From positions 1,674,001-1,738,000 of the forward strand of contig CBDCLS010000005.1 in assembly GCA_965218775.1 (NCBI GenBank): 64,000 nt of DNA, given 5' to 3'. Below are positions 18,201 to 27,973 of the stretch, in pieces. The position numbers and the translations under genes are program-made. Source of the DNA: CAUZIZ01 sp965218775. Lineage in GTDB: Bacteria; Acidobacteriota; UBA6911; RPQK01; JAJDTT01. The notes beneath the pieces were generated by a model. That model saw only the letters and a program-made list of their open reading frames with translations. It was not told the origin of the DNA and made no database searches. The first letter of the stretch is position 1. Each line of letters starts with the position of its first letter.

Positions 18201-18856
18201 TGGACTAACTGCCCACGTCGTTGAGGTACTCTCCCTCCACCCAGACGGTCGATTCCGATTCGATGGGGAGCGTTGTCTCCATCGGGTCTTCGGTCGCTGC
18301 CCGCTCGCGAAAGGCACTTTTGGAGGCAGTCACAGATTGCAGGGTACAGGTTGCAGGTTGGAAGTTCTACCGGTTTGTTCTGGGAAGGACTTGCTGCAGG
18401 CAAGATCAGAGATCAGAGGAAGGCAGTAATGGGGTGACTCGCTTTGATTCGGGGGAAGACAGCCGGCCAGGCCAACTCAACTTGACCCGACCGGCGCTTC
18501 GTCCCCCCGGACTATGTCCGAGGAACTCAGCCTTCCTCCTTCCTCACTCCCTTCCTCATCCCTCTAAACGAGGGCAGGCTTAGCATTTTTTAAGCCCCGC
18601 CAACTCATAATAGTCATTTCGACCGCCCCCCGGCGAAGTTTGTGAGAGTGATCACATTTTCCCGCCGTTTCCCCAGATAACAAGGAGTTTTCCCCCTGGA
18701 AAACCGAGATTCAAGGCGGGGCAGCAACCACCTCGGTTGACGAGCATCCAAACTTTGGGGTCTCATGTGGGCTGGGGGGAGGCTTGCAACGGCATAGGTG
18801 TTTTTCAGAGCCGTGACCACGAGGGAGCGCCCCCACAAGGGGATGAGGAGTCTGCG
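18201..18856. other. Intergenic stretch, no convincing gene
   Basis: It holds a TACAGGTTGCAGGT 7-bp periodic patch near 18345-18365 and a short hairpin around 18575-18596 (GGCTTA...TAAGCC). An open frame crosses 18737-18856 in phase with the next gene, but it has no leader-like content. Nothing else is supported. Confidence 0.5.
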
Positions 18857-20290
18857 ATGCTGAAAGGGAAACTGATGAAGCGCCTGATTGTTCTGCTTGG
18901 CTTGGTTTTGCTTCCGACTGGGCTGGGAATTGGACCTTTCTCCAAGGTAACCACTGGAGAGAACTCATGGTGGCCCTACGCTCTTGCCGCCCAGGACCCG
19001 GAGGATGCCGAGGGAGGCATGGCGATTGGGGTGATTGCCGAGTTGGCCGACCCCAAGCAATCCGCGCACCGGATTGCGGCAAAGGTAGTGGTTGGTAATT
19101 GGCAGATGGCGTACCTCCCCATGGTCCTGGAGATGATCTCTCTGCTACCTCCCAATGACGAGAGAGCCAACAACATGTGGAAGATGCTGAAGAAGGCTAC
19201 CAATCAGAAGCTGCCCAGCGACACCCGCACCTGGTTCAAGTGGCTCTGGAAGCAGGACATCAAGGCCCACCCTGACTACCCAACATTCAAGGCAACCCTC
19301 TTCTCTTCCATCGACAAGCGCTTCAACTGGTTCTTCTACAAGGGAATGAAGCTTTCCATTCGTCTCGACGAGATTCTATGGGGAGGCGTCAGACTCGACG
19401 GCATCCCACCGCTGGAACATCCGAAGATGATCTCGGCCAACGAAGCCAAATATCTGGGCAGGAATGACCTCGTATTTGGGGTCTACATCAACGGCGATGC
19501 CCGCGCCTACCCCAAGAGAATCCTGGCCTGGCACGAGCTTTTCAACGATACCGTCGGAAAAGTCAACGTGACCTGTGCCTACTGTACCCTCTGTGGGTCA
19601 GCGGTGCTCTACAACCAGAAGATAGGCGATAAAACCTTCGAATTCGGCACCAGCGGCTTTCTCTATCGGTCCAACAAGCTGATGTACGACCGTAAGACCA
19701 ACTCTCTCTGGTCCGCCTTGGAAGGGGTCCCGGTCTCCGGTATTCTGGTGGGTTCTGGACTGAGTCTGGAAAGGCTCCCGATCGTCACCACAAAATGGAA
19801 GGATTGGAAGGAGCGGCATCCCACAACCCAGGTGCTTTCGCTGGAAACAGGTCATCAGCGGGACTACGGGGAGGGGGTTGCCTACAGAGACTACTTCTCC
19901 CACGACGAACTGATGTTTCCGGTTCCGTTTGACAGCCCTGACCTTCGAAACAAGCAGGACGTGGTGGCCTTGATTCTGGATGGTGAGGCAGTGGCATTCC
20001 ACCCCAAATTCCTGAAGAAGAACAACCTCCACCAGGAGGAGGTCGGGAACAGGTCCGTCGTCATCTTGACGGACAAGTCCGGTTCCAGCCGCGTCTACGA
20101 CGCAACTGGCATCACCTTTTCCAAATGGGACCGCAAATCGAAGGTCAAAGACAGCCAGGGCCAGACCTGGCAGATGACGGAGGAAGCCCTGATCGGATCC
20201 TCTGATGAAAAAAAGCGGCGCATCGCCTCAAACCGCGCTTTCTGGTTCGGTTGGCATGCGCAGTTCCCCGAGTCGCGGCTGGTCAAGTAG
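18857..20290 (+). CDS. Exported DUF3179 protein
   Basis: The start ATG at 18857 has GATGAGGAG 6 bp upstream and yields a secretion leader (MKRLIVLLGLVLLPTGLG a few residues in). The body (about 478 residues) has the DUF3179 signatures: VFGVYINGDARAYP, ILAWHELFND, VTCAYCTLCGSA with a Cys pair, and FGTSGFLYRSNKLMYDR. The biochemical role of DUF3179 is not established; the family is common in extracytoplasmic proteins of environmental bacteria. The His and Cys residues suggest metal binding. It is complete and isolated. Confidence 0.82.
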   Translation: MLKGKLMKRLIVLLGLVLLPTGLGIGPFSKVTTGENSWWPYALAAQDPEDAEGGMAIGVIAELADPKQSAHRIAAKVVVGNWQMAYLPMVLEMISLLPPNDERANNMWKMLKKATNQKLPSDTRTWFKWLWKQDIKAHPDYPTFKATLFSSIDKRFNWFFYKGMKLSIRLDEILWGGVRLDGIPPLEHPKMISANEAKYLGRNDLVFGVYINGDARAYPKRILAWHELFNDTVGKVNVTCAYCTLCGSAVLYNQKIGDKTFEFGTSGFLYRSNKLMYDRKTNSLWSALEGVPVSGILVGSGLSLERLPIVTTKWKDWKERHPTTQVLSLETGHQRDYGEGVAYRDYFSHDELMFPVPFDSPDLRNKQDVVALILDGEAVAFHPKFLKKNNLHQEEVGNRSVVILTDKSGSSRVYDATGITFSKWDRKSKVKDSQGQTWQMTEEALIGSSDEKKRRIASNRAFWFGWHAQFPESRLVK

Positions 20291-20302
20291 AAACGTCCAA
20301 GT

Positions 20303-20666
20303 TACAAGAGATAAGATACAAACAAGCTCCAAATCCCAAGCAGCGCCGCCCACTGCAATACTCTGTTGACCTCCTTTCCTCCCCCGGCTACAGTGCTTTT
20401 CAATGTTCAAGACTCGACGATCGACTACTGGACTGGAATTTCCACGCTGTCCCGATTACTGCTTCTTGGATCTCTTCTATATGTCCCAGTTGCGTCGGAG
20501 GCTTACACTGAGGTCAATCCCAACGGGATTCACCTCTCTCCTGCGTACCCGAGTTCCCAGCAACGACAAAGATCTCGATGCTCTGCCGGGACCTCGGGAA
20601 CTTCTCGCCTAACGCATTTTCTGCTTGGAGTTTGGAGCTTGTTTGTATCTTGTATCTTGTATCTTG
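20303..20666. repeat. Fold-back element with TACAAGA-type arms
   Basis: The left arm (20315-20343, GATACAAACAAGCTCC...) is matched as an inverted repeat by 20621-20649 with two mismatches. The outer right flank is three units of GTATCTT. The core between the arms is about 280 bp and holds no gene I can support. The right arm is translated as the last residues of the opposite-strand membrane protein. It separates two convergent genes. Confidence 0.75.
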
Positions 20667-22939
20667 AAGTTTGCAAGCCCCGGACGCATCACCGGCGAGG
20701 CTGTCAACAAGTAGAGGCCAATCGAACACCAGAAGACACCCGAAAAACCTATCTGTACCGCTACCAGCACCGCCAGCGCGGTCCCTAGAACCGAGCCCAC
20801 TCCATTCAAGGCCCAGGCCCAGGGGACTTCCTCTCGCCTGATGCTCTTGATGCCCAGAGGCAGCAACCGTCCCAGAACCGTTCCCAGTCCCACAATCGGT
20901 ATCGCCAGCCAGAAGAAACGGATCCAGAGCGGCCAGCCAAAGCCGATCTTGAGCCACAGGGGAAACACCCAGACACCTATGAAAACAGAGCCGGCGGCGA
21001 CCAGTGCGGACTGGCTCAACACCTTGGACATTCGATCCCTGCCGACCCGGCTGGATCTCCAGCTCCCCCAGGCACAGCCGAGCAAGAGAGCGCACACCAC
21101 GGTCGGAAAGGCGTAGCTGGGATGCCCCACAAATTGAATGCTCCTCTGGATGAGCACTGTCTCCATCATCATGAAGGCGATACCAATGGAGAGGAAGAAG
21201 AGACCATTACCCGGGCGCGCCAGCTGCTTCCTGCTGGAGATAACCATGGGTAGCAGAAAACAAACCGCGGTCAGAACGCACAGCACCACAAAGGTAACCA
21301 GCAGCATGAACAGGCCGGCGTTGTTCTTTCTCACTTCCTCCGGTGTGTTCCATACCGACCACAGATCCGCCCAGTTGAGAGTGAAGAAGAAGGGCTGGTC
21401 GTCCGTGGGAGGCCGCACGTTCAGCGGATATTGTTCGAAGAAGCCGCGGCTGTCGTCAGTTTGAATCAGTTGGTAGAAAGGTGTCGCCTCCTGGCGAGCC
21501 GGATCATAGAGCAAGTGGTATCCGTTCTCGGAAGCAGCCGCCCGCAGGACCGCGAGGTCCTGCGGTGAGAAAGGCAATTTCTTGATGAAAATGACGGCGG
21601 GTGTTCCTTCTCCCTGGGTATAGGACGGGTCGCTGATCAGGAAGATCTTGTCCTGGGCGTGAGGGATACCCTGACGCTTCATCGCCTCAAGAGCCAGAGC
21701 AGCGAGCCGCAGAGTCTGCTGCGGTGGATCGAACGACCAGCGTCCCAGGGTTAGAATCCCATCCTCTCGGAGCCGACGAAAGTAGAGCTCGAACGCCTCA
21801 ACCGTATAGAGGTAACTCTCGCTGAGGGTAAGAGATCCTCCCGAGGTAGCGGCCCAGGTATCTACGGCATTTCCCTGAATCACGTCGAACTGTCCGTCGA
21901 TCCGCTCGAGAAAGCTTCGGGCTTCGTCGACGAACACCTCGACTCCTGGTTGGCTTATCAGTTTGCCGGAATAGTCGTGATAGCGGTCCAGTAGCAGATC
22001 CCTCACGATGATGGGATTGATTTCGATTCCGATCGTTGAGTGCCCTGCCAGCCGCGCCGTCAGGATGTCTCTGCCACCACCGGAACCCATGATCAGCGCT
22101 CTTCCATTACTCCGTAAGCGATACACCAATCCGGTTATGGAGGAGAGCAGCTTTTCGCCCGCCTCAGCGGTGTGGCGACTCCCACTCAGTATTTCGGTGC
22201 TGGCGTCGGCATCGATCTGCACAATCTTCCGATCACCCGCATCGAGAACGGAAACGCGAGAGAAGGCGTTCCACCGGGAAAATTCGAGGGCTGGCTCCGC
22301 CTGTCCCTTCACGTAATGCAAGCGCAACCAGTCACCGGTCCATCCCAGGGCAAAAACCAGCAGGAGTCCCCCCACCGCTGCAAAGAGCGATGCCCTTCGG
22401 CGCTGCGGAGTCACCAAGATCGCTGTTGACAAGAGCAGGCACCCGGCGATCCAGGCCACCCTGAGCGCGTCGATCCAATACATCAGGAAGAGACTGCAGA
22501 TCGCGCCCAGCGCGGCACCCATGACGTCCCAACTATAGAGCCGGGAGACCAGCTCCTGGCGATGGGTGTAGAGGAGCGAGAGAAACAGTCCGCAGAAAAA
22601 GAATGGGACAATGCACACGCAAATTGTGCCTATCAACCTGGCAACGTTGATCCAGGTCCAGAGATAGGGCGAGACCGGCATCCTCAATACCACGCCCAGA
22701 CACAGTGGCAGGGAGGCCGCAGCCAGTAGAGCGATCCAACCAAGATAGAATTCCGCACGCCTTCGAAAAAAATCTGTGACGAAGTGAACAATGGCTCCAG
22801 ACCCCAGTCCAAACAGCGCAATTGAAAGCACCAGGAAAGCAAAGTGGTACATGAGGGTCACCGAAAAAATCCGTGTCAGGGTCACTTCGGTGATCAGCAA
22901 GGCACACGAGAATGAGGCGACGGCGAGATAGATTCTCAC
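20609..22939 (-). CDS. Membrane protein with spermidine-synthase-like domain
   Basis: The 776-residue protein has about six N-terminal helices (MRIYLAVASFSCALLITE...), a central class I methyltransferase fold with MGSGGGRDILTA and IGIEINPIIV as in spermidine synthases, and a second block of helices toward the C-terminus. This architecture is widespread and annotated as fused MFS/spermidine synthase; actual polyamine synthesis is unproven. The final residues (IQDTRYKQAPNSKQKMR) are encoded by a fold-back arm, so the real end of the family is probably some 18 residues earlier. Confidence 0.8.
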   Translation of the reverse strand: MRIYLAVASFSCALLITEVTLTRIFSVTLMYHFAFLVLSIALFGLGSGAIVHFVTDFFRRRAEFYLGWIALLAAASLPLCLGVVLRMPVSPYLWTWINVARLIGTICVCIVPFFFCGLFLSLLYTHRQELVSRLYSWDVMGAALGAICSLFLMYWIDALRVAWIAGCLLLSTAILVTPQRRRASLFAAVGGLLLVFALGWTGDWLRLHYVKGQAEPALEFSRWNAFSRVSVLDAGDRKIVQIDADASTEILSGSRHTAEAGEKLLSSITGLVYRLRSNGRALIMGSGGGRDILTARLAGHSTIGIEINPIIVRDLLLDRYHDYSGKLISQPGVEVFVDEARSFLERIDGQFDVIQGNAVDTWAATSGGSLTLSESYLYTVEAFELYFRRLREDGILTLGRWSFDPPQQTLRLAALALEAMKRQGIPHAQDKIFLISDPSYTQGEGTPAVIFIKKLPFSPQDLAVLRAAASENGYHLLYDPARQEATPFYQLIQTDDSRGFFEQYPLNVRPPTDDQPFFFTLNWADLWSVWNTPEEVRKNNAGLFMLLVTFVVLCVLTAVCFLLPMVISSRKQLARPGNGLFFLSIGIAFMMMETVLIQRSIQFVGHPSYAFPTVVCALLLGCAWGSWRSSRVGRDRMSKVLSQSALVAAGSVFIGVWVFPLWLKIGFGWPLWIRFFWLAIPIVGLGTVLGRLLPLGIKSIRREEVPWAWALNGVGSVLGTALAVLVAVQIGFSGVFWCSIGLYLLTASPVMRPGLANFKIQDTRYKQAPNSKQKMR

Positions 22940-22947
22940 GAAGCGTC

Positions 22948-23023
22948 AGGTTACAGGTCGATCAAAGAGGTCACAAGTCGCACGCTTGATCGACTTGAGA
23001 CCTCTTTTACCGACCTGTAACCT
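22948..23023. repeat. 76-bp fold-back with 13-bp arms
   Basis: AGGTTACAGGTCG at 22948-22960 pairs exactly with CGACCTGTAACCT at 23011-23023, and a second stem (TCGATCAA/TTGATCGA) lies inside. It is just upstream of the membrane-protein start at 22939. Its outer right end (AACCT) is also the possible target duplication of the adjoining IS. Confidence 0.65.
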
Positions 23024-24691
23024 ATTAATTAGTTCTCGTCCGTTCGATTGTAAGTGACTGGAAATAAAAGGGAAAGAAGAGATTTAGGAGCTCCGTTTTT
23101 GTCAGGTCCTCTTGGTAGAATAAGTTTGCCAACTAACTCAAAGAAAAGGATTTACGACAAAACTGGAGCTCCAACGATGAGAAAGAACAGCGAACCACAG
23201 AGGCCGCTCGCCCCTGTGTGGCCCAATCACCGCTTGAGTGACGAGCTCCGCACGATCTCGAAGATTCTCGATAAGAATCCCGAGATCCTGGATCTGGTTT
23301 TACAAGATCTGTCTGACAAAGTGGATCCCCAAAACGGTTCGCCGGGCCTGAGTGCCGAGCAGCTCCTGCGTTGTGCGGTGCTCAAGAACTGGCATCAGCT
23401 GTCCTACGAGAAGCTGGCCTTTCACTTAGCCGACTCCGAGAGCTTTCGGGCGTTTTGCCGCTTACCCTTAGGGTGGGCTCCGGGCAAGAGTTGTCTGCAG
23501 GAGAACCTCAGTCGAATCCAGGCCGCGACCTGGGAGGGGATCGGGCAGATCCTGGTCCAATGGGCGAAGGCCCAAGGACTGGAGCAGGGACACAAGATCC
23601 GGGTGGATGCGACAAACGTCCCCAGCCCCATCCGCCATCCTTTTGATTCCCGGCTGTTGTACGATTCGATCCGCACGGTCACGGCGTTGTTACGAGATTT
23701 AGGCCAATCCCATCGAGTGAGCTACCGGGACCACTGTCGGCGGGCCAAACGTCGTGTGATCAATCTCCGCAACGTCCGGGGTAAAGCCCGCAAGAAGGTC
23801 GTTTACCTCGATCTGCTGAAGGTGGCAAAAAAGACCCGACACTATGGCAAGTTGGCGCTTGAGAATGCCTCCCAGTGGGAGGACTGCCACAGTTTGATAA
23901 TCGCTGGAAAGTTGCGTCATTATTTGGAGTTGCTGCAGCAGGTCATCGATCAAACCGAGCGCCGGATCCTGCGGGGAGAGACGGTGGCGGCGGAGGAAAA
24001 GGTCGTTTCCATCTTTGAGGAGCATAGCGACATCCTTCAGACGGGAGGCAGAGAGACCGTCTTTGGCCACAAGGTGTTTTTGACCTGTGGCAAGAGTTCG
24101 CTGATCTTGGACTGTCGAGTTGTGGCCGGGAATCCGGCCGATCAGACTCAGCTGAAACCCATGCTCCGACGCCATTTCGAGCACTACGGCTTCTATCCTC
24201 GGCAGGCCAGTTTTGACGGGGGATTCGCTACCCAGGACAATCTCCAGTGGGGCAAGAAGCAGGGCATCGAAGATGTCGCGTTTGCCAAAAAGAGGAACTT
24301 GAAGGTCCCCGATATGGTTCGTTCCAGCTGGGTCTATCGACAACTGAGACGCTTTCGGGCCGGGATCGAAGGCTGCATCTCGATGCTCAAGCAGGTCTTT
24401 GGAGTCGACCGCTGCACCTGGAAGGGCTGGGATCACTTCCAGCAGTATGTGCAGCTTTCGGTGCTCAGTTACAACTTGCTCGTCCTGGCTCGTTTGCTGT
24501 TGTAGAAAGCTCAGAGTCCACTATTAGGGTGCGGGAGTTCAAGGATTGGTGTCTCTTAAAAACGACTTTCGAGGACTAGCTTGCAAACCCTCCTCTGAAA
24601 CGGAGGGAAGTCACTGCCCGAAACCCTGGTATTGTCGAAGAAACCACCGATGGAACCTCAGAAAACGGGGGTTCCCGGATGAGAACTAATT
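23024..24691 (+). mobile_element. ISNCY-type insertion sequence
   Basis: The left end ATTAATTAGTTCTCGTCCG and the right end (complement AATTAGTTCTCATCCGGG) are imperfect inverted repeats. AACCT is found on both sides (23019-23023 and 24692-24696), a possible 5-bp duplication. The element is 1,668 bp with one transposase. Its right edge lies only 6 bp before the start codon of the SDR gene. Confidence 0.7.
23177..24505 (+). CDS. ISNCY-family transposase
   Basis: The start ATG at 23177 has GGAG 7 bp upstream and gives a 442-residue protein. Family features are LRTISKILDKNPEILDLVLQDL near the N-terminus, LSAEQLLRCAVLKNWHQLSYEKLAFHLADS, the catalytic Asp in IRVDATNV, a second Asp in ASFDGGFA and a Glu in RAGIEGCISMLKQ. 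It appears complete. This is the only copy in the window. Confidence 0.82.
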   Translation: MRKNSEPQRPLAPVWPNHRLSDELRTISKILDKNPEILDLVLQDLSDKVDPQNGSPGLSAEQLLRCAVLKNWHQLSYEKLAFHLADSESFRAFCRLPLGWAPGKSCLQENLSRIQAATWEGIGQILVQWAKAQGLEQGHKIRVDATNVPSPIRHPFDSRLLYDSIRTVTALLRDLGQSHRVSYRDHCRRAKRRVINLRNVRGKARKKVVYLDLLKVAKKTRHYGKLALENASQWEDCHSLIIAGKLRHYLELLQQVIDQTERRILRGETVAAEEKVVSIFEEHSDILQTGGRETVFGHKVFLTCGKSSLILDCRVVAGNPADQTQLKPMLRRHFEHYGFYPRQASFDGGFATQDNLQWGKKQGIEDVAFAKKRNLKVPDMVRSSWVYRQLRRFRAGIEGCISMLKQVFGVDRCTWKGWDHFQQYVQLSVLSYNLLVLARLLL

Positions 24692-24697
24692 AACCTC

Positions 24698-25471
24698 ATG
24701 AGCTTGAACGCTCGAGTCGCTATCGTCACCGGAGGCAGTGCCGGGATCGGACGGGGGATTTCTCTCGAGTTGGCTCGAGCAGGGGCCCGAGTTGTGGTTG
24801 CCGATATTCAGGAGCAGCCCAAACAGGGCCGGTACTACGAGACCGACACGAGCACCACGACGCTGGAAGAGATCACGACACACGGCGGCGAAGGTCTCTT
24901 TGTGCAGCTCGATATCGCCCAGGAGAGTTCGGTTCGCAACCTCTTTGAACGTACCTTCGCCCGCTTCGAAGGGCTGGACATCCTTGTCAACAACGCCGGC
25001 ACACACATCCCTGGAACCGCTGAAACACTGGCCGTGGCGGATTGGGATCGGGTAATGGCAGTGAACCTGCGGGCCTTGTTCCTGACCACCAAGATGGCCA
25101 TCCCTCTCTTGAGAAAATCTGAAGCGGGTCGCATCGTCAATATCGCCTCGGTGAATGCTTTTGGCGGGGGTGCAGGCCCGGCGTATGCGCCGAGCAAGGC
25201 CGGAGTTGTCAACCTGACTCGCGATACTGCCCTCGAACTGGCCTCGGATGGAATCACCGTCAACGCCATCTGTCCAGGATACGTTGAGACTCCCATCCAG
25301 GACTACCTGACCGAAGAACAGATTGAAGAGTCTCGCCGGCGAACCCCGTTGCCTCGCTTTGGTAAACCTCGCGACATCGGTCAGGCCTGTGTCTTTCTGG
25401 CCTCCGACAACGCCTCCTGGATCACGGGCGCCGCGCTGCCTGTGGATGGGGGTTGGTCGGCGAGCGTCTAA
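24698..25471 (+). CDS. Short-chain dehydrogenase/reductase
   Basis: The 257-residue classical SDR has the cofactor motif TGGSAGIGRG at residues 10-19, NNAG near 97, the catalytic Ser in IASVNA, and Y/K in YAPSKAG, ending with DGGWSA as usual. It reduces or oxidises an alcohol or carbonyl with NAD(P); the substrate is unknown. The start codon lies 6 bp after the ISNCY element and lacks a Shine-Dalgarno sequence, so expression has probably been altered by the insertion. It precedes a truncated Tat-leader frame by 52 bp. Confidence 0.85.
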   Translation: MSLNARVAIVTGGSAGIGRGISLELARAGARVVVADIQEQPKQGRYYETDTSTTTLEEITTHGGEGLFVQLDIAQESSVRNLFERTFARFEGLDILVNNAGTHIPGTAETLAVADWDRVMAVNLRALFLTTKMAIPLLRKSEAGRIVNIASVNAFGGGAGPAYAPSKAGVVNLTRDTALELASDGITVNAICPGYVETPIQDYLTEEQIEESRRRTPLPRFGKPRDIGQACVFLASDNASWITGAALPVDGGWSASV

Positions 25472-25523
25472 GTCGAGAATCTCGCCCAGGTCAGCCGGAA
25501 CTGGAGCAAAAGGAGAGAACTAC

Positions 25524-25586
25524 ATGTTGATTCCCGATTCGACCGGATCCAACAGACGCCGCTTCCTGATGCTGGCCGATGCCTAA
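25524..25586 (+). pseudogene. Remnant of a Tat-exported protein (leader only)
   Basis: A strong site AAAGGAGAG precedes ATG at 25524, followed by 20 codons ending SNRRRFLMLADA and then a stop. The RRRFLM segment is the start of a twin-arginine leader, as in Tat-exported oxidoreductases. The rest of the protein is missing, probably by deletion. It lies just downstream of the SDR gene and probably belonged to its operon. Confidence 0.5.
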
Positions 25587-25630
25587 GTACACAAGGGGCG
25601 TCCTTTCATGTTCGGGGTGCGACCTCTTTC

Positions 25631-26173
25631 TTAACCTGAGCTCTTCTTAAGCACATTCAAGTGCTCCCTATACACGGATCGAACGGCTATGAAGTCGCTG
25701 TGTTCCAGGAGCAGCTCGCGGCTGATTAGACGAATCTCGGTGTCCTCGGTCGTCGAGATTCCCTCATCGGAAGAGGAGACGGCGAAAAGACATTCCAGCA
25801 ACTTGAGTTTGTTTTCGCGGGTTGCAATCTTGTTGAACTCTCTCGTTACCAGAAAATTCTCGGTTCCTCCGAAGAGGAGGCTCTGGGTCTTGGCAATCTG
25901 AACTACCAGAACCGCCTGGGCCTCCGGGACCGATCCCATCTCTTTGACGATCCTTTCCATCTCCCTGGTCTCGTCCTCGCTGATTTCCAGATCGGCGTGG
26001 GCTACGCGACTCAGGATGAAAGCAAAGGTCGCTATGAAGCGGGATTGATCCGGCGGCAATTCCTCCAAAGCACGTGTGATCTTCCGGATGGTTTCGGCGT
26101 CCTCCCCAGATTCGTCACCGCCCTTGCCAATCGGTCCCGTGTCTTGTACGCCCAGAAACTTCCAGATCGACAT
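25631..26173 (-). CDS. TerB-like protein
   Basis: The 180-residue product is all-helical. It contains FAFILSRVAHADLEISEDETREMERI, which matches the acidic metal-binding motif of TerB/DjlA-like domains, and a later acidic repeat. TerB-like domains occur in tellurite-resistance and membrane-stress proteins; no other ter gene is visible, so a link to tellurite is unsupported. Its upstream side has been occupied by an IS1380 element (26191), only 17 bp before the start, which may have removed its promoter. Confidence 0.7.
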   Translation of the reverse strand: MSIWKFLGVQDTGPIGKGGDESGEDAETIRKITRALEELPPDQSRFIATFAFILSRVAHADLEISEDETREMERIVKEMGSVPEAQAVLVVQIAKTQSLLFGGTENFLVTREFNKIATRENKLKLLECLFAVSSSDEGISTTEDTEIRLISRELLLEHSDFIAVRSVYREHLNVLKKSSG

Positions 26174-26190
26174 CTTAGTGTTCCCCTTAG

Positions 26191-27880
26191 CCCGGATTTC
26201 TCAAGGAGAAAGCCGAAAGGGCGATTTTAGTCGATTTCTCGACGCCGGTCTGGGTCAAAGGCGCCGCTGAGGGCGGTGCAGAGTACGACAGGCGTCGTGA
26301 GGCCTGTGTCGAGCGCGGAAAACCGGTTTTTCAGACACACCTCAGGCGCCTCAGTTGCAGACGGCTGGGATTTCCGACTTTCCTTGGCTCAACCGAGCTG
26401 TTGAAGCTGGGCCAAGGCTTGGGCATAGAGTGCTTGGTAAGGATAACCCTCGCTCAAGGACAGACTCACCCGCCGGACACTGACCCGAATCTGGCCTCCT
26501 ATCTTCAACAGTTTGAGGCGAATTGTCTGGCATTGCGCCTTCGCCCACTGGGTCCCCTTCAAAGCGACACGCCTCAACGTGTGCAGCAGATTATAGGCCA
26601 CCGAGGAGAACCACAACCGCAGCTGATTGCTCTTGATGAGGTGCGTCGAGGTCCGATCGGCAAACAGCTCCAGCTGCTGTTCCTTGATCCGATTCTCCGC
26701 CTCCCCTCGCGCGCAGTACAGCTGCTCGTACAGCTTTTGGGCGGGCCACCGCTTCGCTCCCAGCGAGGTGACGACAAAGCGGGGATTGGATCCCTTACCC
26801 GTGGACTCGGCCTTGCCCACCACTCGCCGCTCTTGACTCCAGCTCTTGTGCGTCTGGTAACGAAAGTCCTTATAGACTCGGGCGCTGCTGCCGCTCGCTT
26901 GTTGAAGCGCCTGGGCCTGTTCCAGCTCCGACTCCAGGGTCCCCTCTAAGCGCTGATTGCGGGCCAGACCGAAGACGTAATCCACTCGATGCTCCTCACA
27001 CCATTTCATCAACGCCTCGCGCGCAAAGCTGCTGTCCGCCCGCAGCGTAATGCGGACCTTCGGCCACTTCGCCCGCAGTTGTCCCACGATCCGCTCCATC
27101 TCCTGGACCGCTCCTTCGGAGCCATCCAGATTCGACACCCGCAGCTTCGCCCCCAGCACATACCCCTCGCAAAACACATACAGGGGCAGGTAGCAGTAAC
27201 ACCGGTAGTAGCCATGGTAGAAACGACCCTCCTGCTCTCCGTGCAGCGGATCATCCGTCGCATCCAGGTCCAACACCAGCTCCTTGGGTTTCCCGCCTCG
27301 CACCCGAATGAACTGCTCCACCAAAAATGCTTCCACCGCCGCTTCATCCACCGGCGTCTTGCGATATTTATCCTGCGTCACCGAGGACAACTCCAAACGA
27401 TTGAGTGTGCTCTTGCCCGCACACGCCTTGCCCCGATCCGCTTCCGCTCGCCGATCCCTCCCCAAGGGATCTTCCTTGCCGACCAACACCGCCATCAGCG
27501 GATCCGTCCGTAGCTCCTCATGATCGTTGAGATCCTCATAGCCCAAGGCCAGTCCATAAATCCGCTGCCCCACCAGATCCTCCACACTGAACTCGGTGAA
27601 GCGAGGATCCCGCCGGTCCCCAAAGCAGGCGGCCAAGCCGCGAATGAACCCATAGCGGTTCTCCACCTCCCGTAACAGCAACCCTCCGGCGTCTGAAGTG
27701 ATCTGTCCCCCGTTGAATTCTGCCTCGACTCGGCGACCCTCCAGCCCTTGAAACTCCAGCTTAGAAGCGATACACTCTGTCGTCATAGTAGTCAGCTCCT
27801 TGTGTTTGTTAAGTCTTTGTTAACACAGACTTTATACCACATTGAGCTGACTGCTTTTTCTTATCCTTGAGAAATCCGGG
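26191..27880 (-). mobile_element. IS1380-family element B
   Basis: The ends CCCGGATTTCTCA and TGAGAAATCCGGG are flanked by TTAG (26187-26190 and 27881-27884). It is 1,690 bp and almost identical to copy C at 38891 in reverse orientation. The right TTAG is shared with an adjoining 89-bp MITE. Confidence 0.92.
26389..27786 (-). CDS. IS1380 transposase (copy B)
   Basis: The 465-residue protein starts MTTECIASKLEFQGLEG, preceded by AAGGAGCTGACTACT. DDE residues are in LDLDATDDP, LRADSSFAREAL and ARGEAENRIKE. It differs from copy C at only about three residues (for example a Ser for Tyr in KAESTGKG). It is complete and probably active, and is the likely source of the enzyme that could also move the 175-bp MITE. 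Confidence 0.92.
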   Translation of the reverse strand: MTTECIASKLEFQGLEGRRVEAEFNGGQITSDAGGLLLREVENRYGFIRGLAACFGDRRDPRFTEFSVEDLVGQRIYGLALGYEDLNDHEELRTDPLMAVLVGKEDPLGRDRRAEADRGKACAGKSTLNRLELSSVTQDKYRKTPVDEAAVEAFLVEQFIRVRGGKPKELVLDLDATDDPLHGEQEGRFYHGYYRCYCYLPLYVFCEGYVLGAKLRVSNLDGSEGAVQEMERIVGQLRAKWPKVRITLRADSSFAREALMKWCEEHRVDYVFGLARNQRLEGTLESELEQAQALQQASGSSARVYKDFRYQTHKSWSQERRVVGKAESTGKGSNPRFVVTSLGAKRWPAQKLYEQLYCARGEAENRIKEQQLELFADRTSTHLIKSNQLRLWFSSVAYNLLHTLRRVALKGTQWAKAQCQTIRLKLLKIGGQIRVSVRRVSLSLSEGYPYQALYAQALAQLQQLG

Positions 27881-27884
27881 TTAG

Positions 27885-27973
27885 GGCTCGTTCAAAAATA
27901 ACTTCACATTCTGGCATCTCAGATTCACACCATCTGAGCGCCAACTCTGCGAAGTTATTCTTTGAACGAACCC
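27885..27973. mobile_element. 89-bp MITE beside IS1380 B
   Basis: The left end GGGCTCGTTCAAAAATAACT and the right end complement GGGTTCGTTCAAAGAATAAC are inverted repeats with small differences. TTAG flanks both sides (27881-27884 and 27974-27977), so three TTAG copies separate IS, MITE and gene. The stop codon of the downstream oxidoreductase uses the last TTAG. No transposase with such ends is visible in the window. Confidence 0.6.

Noticed and set aside
18221..18583. Open frame in the gap before the DUF3179 gene
   Set aside because: No ribosome-binding site or family motif, and it runs through a 7-bp periodic repeat.
25631..26173. Tellurite-resistance operon
   Set aside because: Only a TerB-like domain is present, without terA, terC, terD or terZ.
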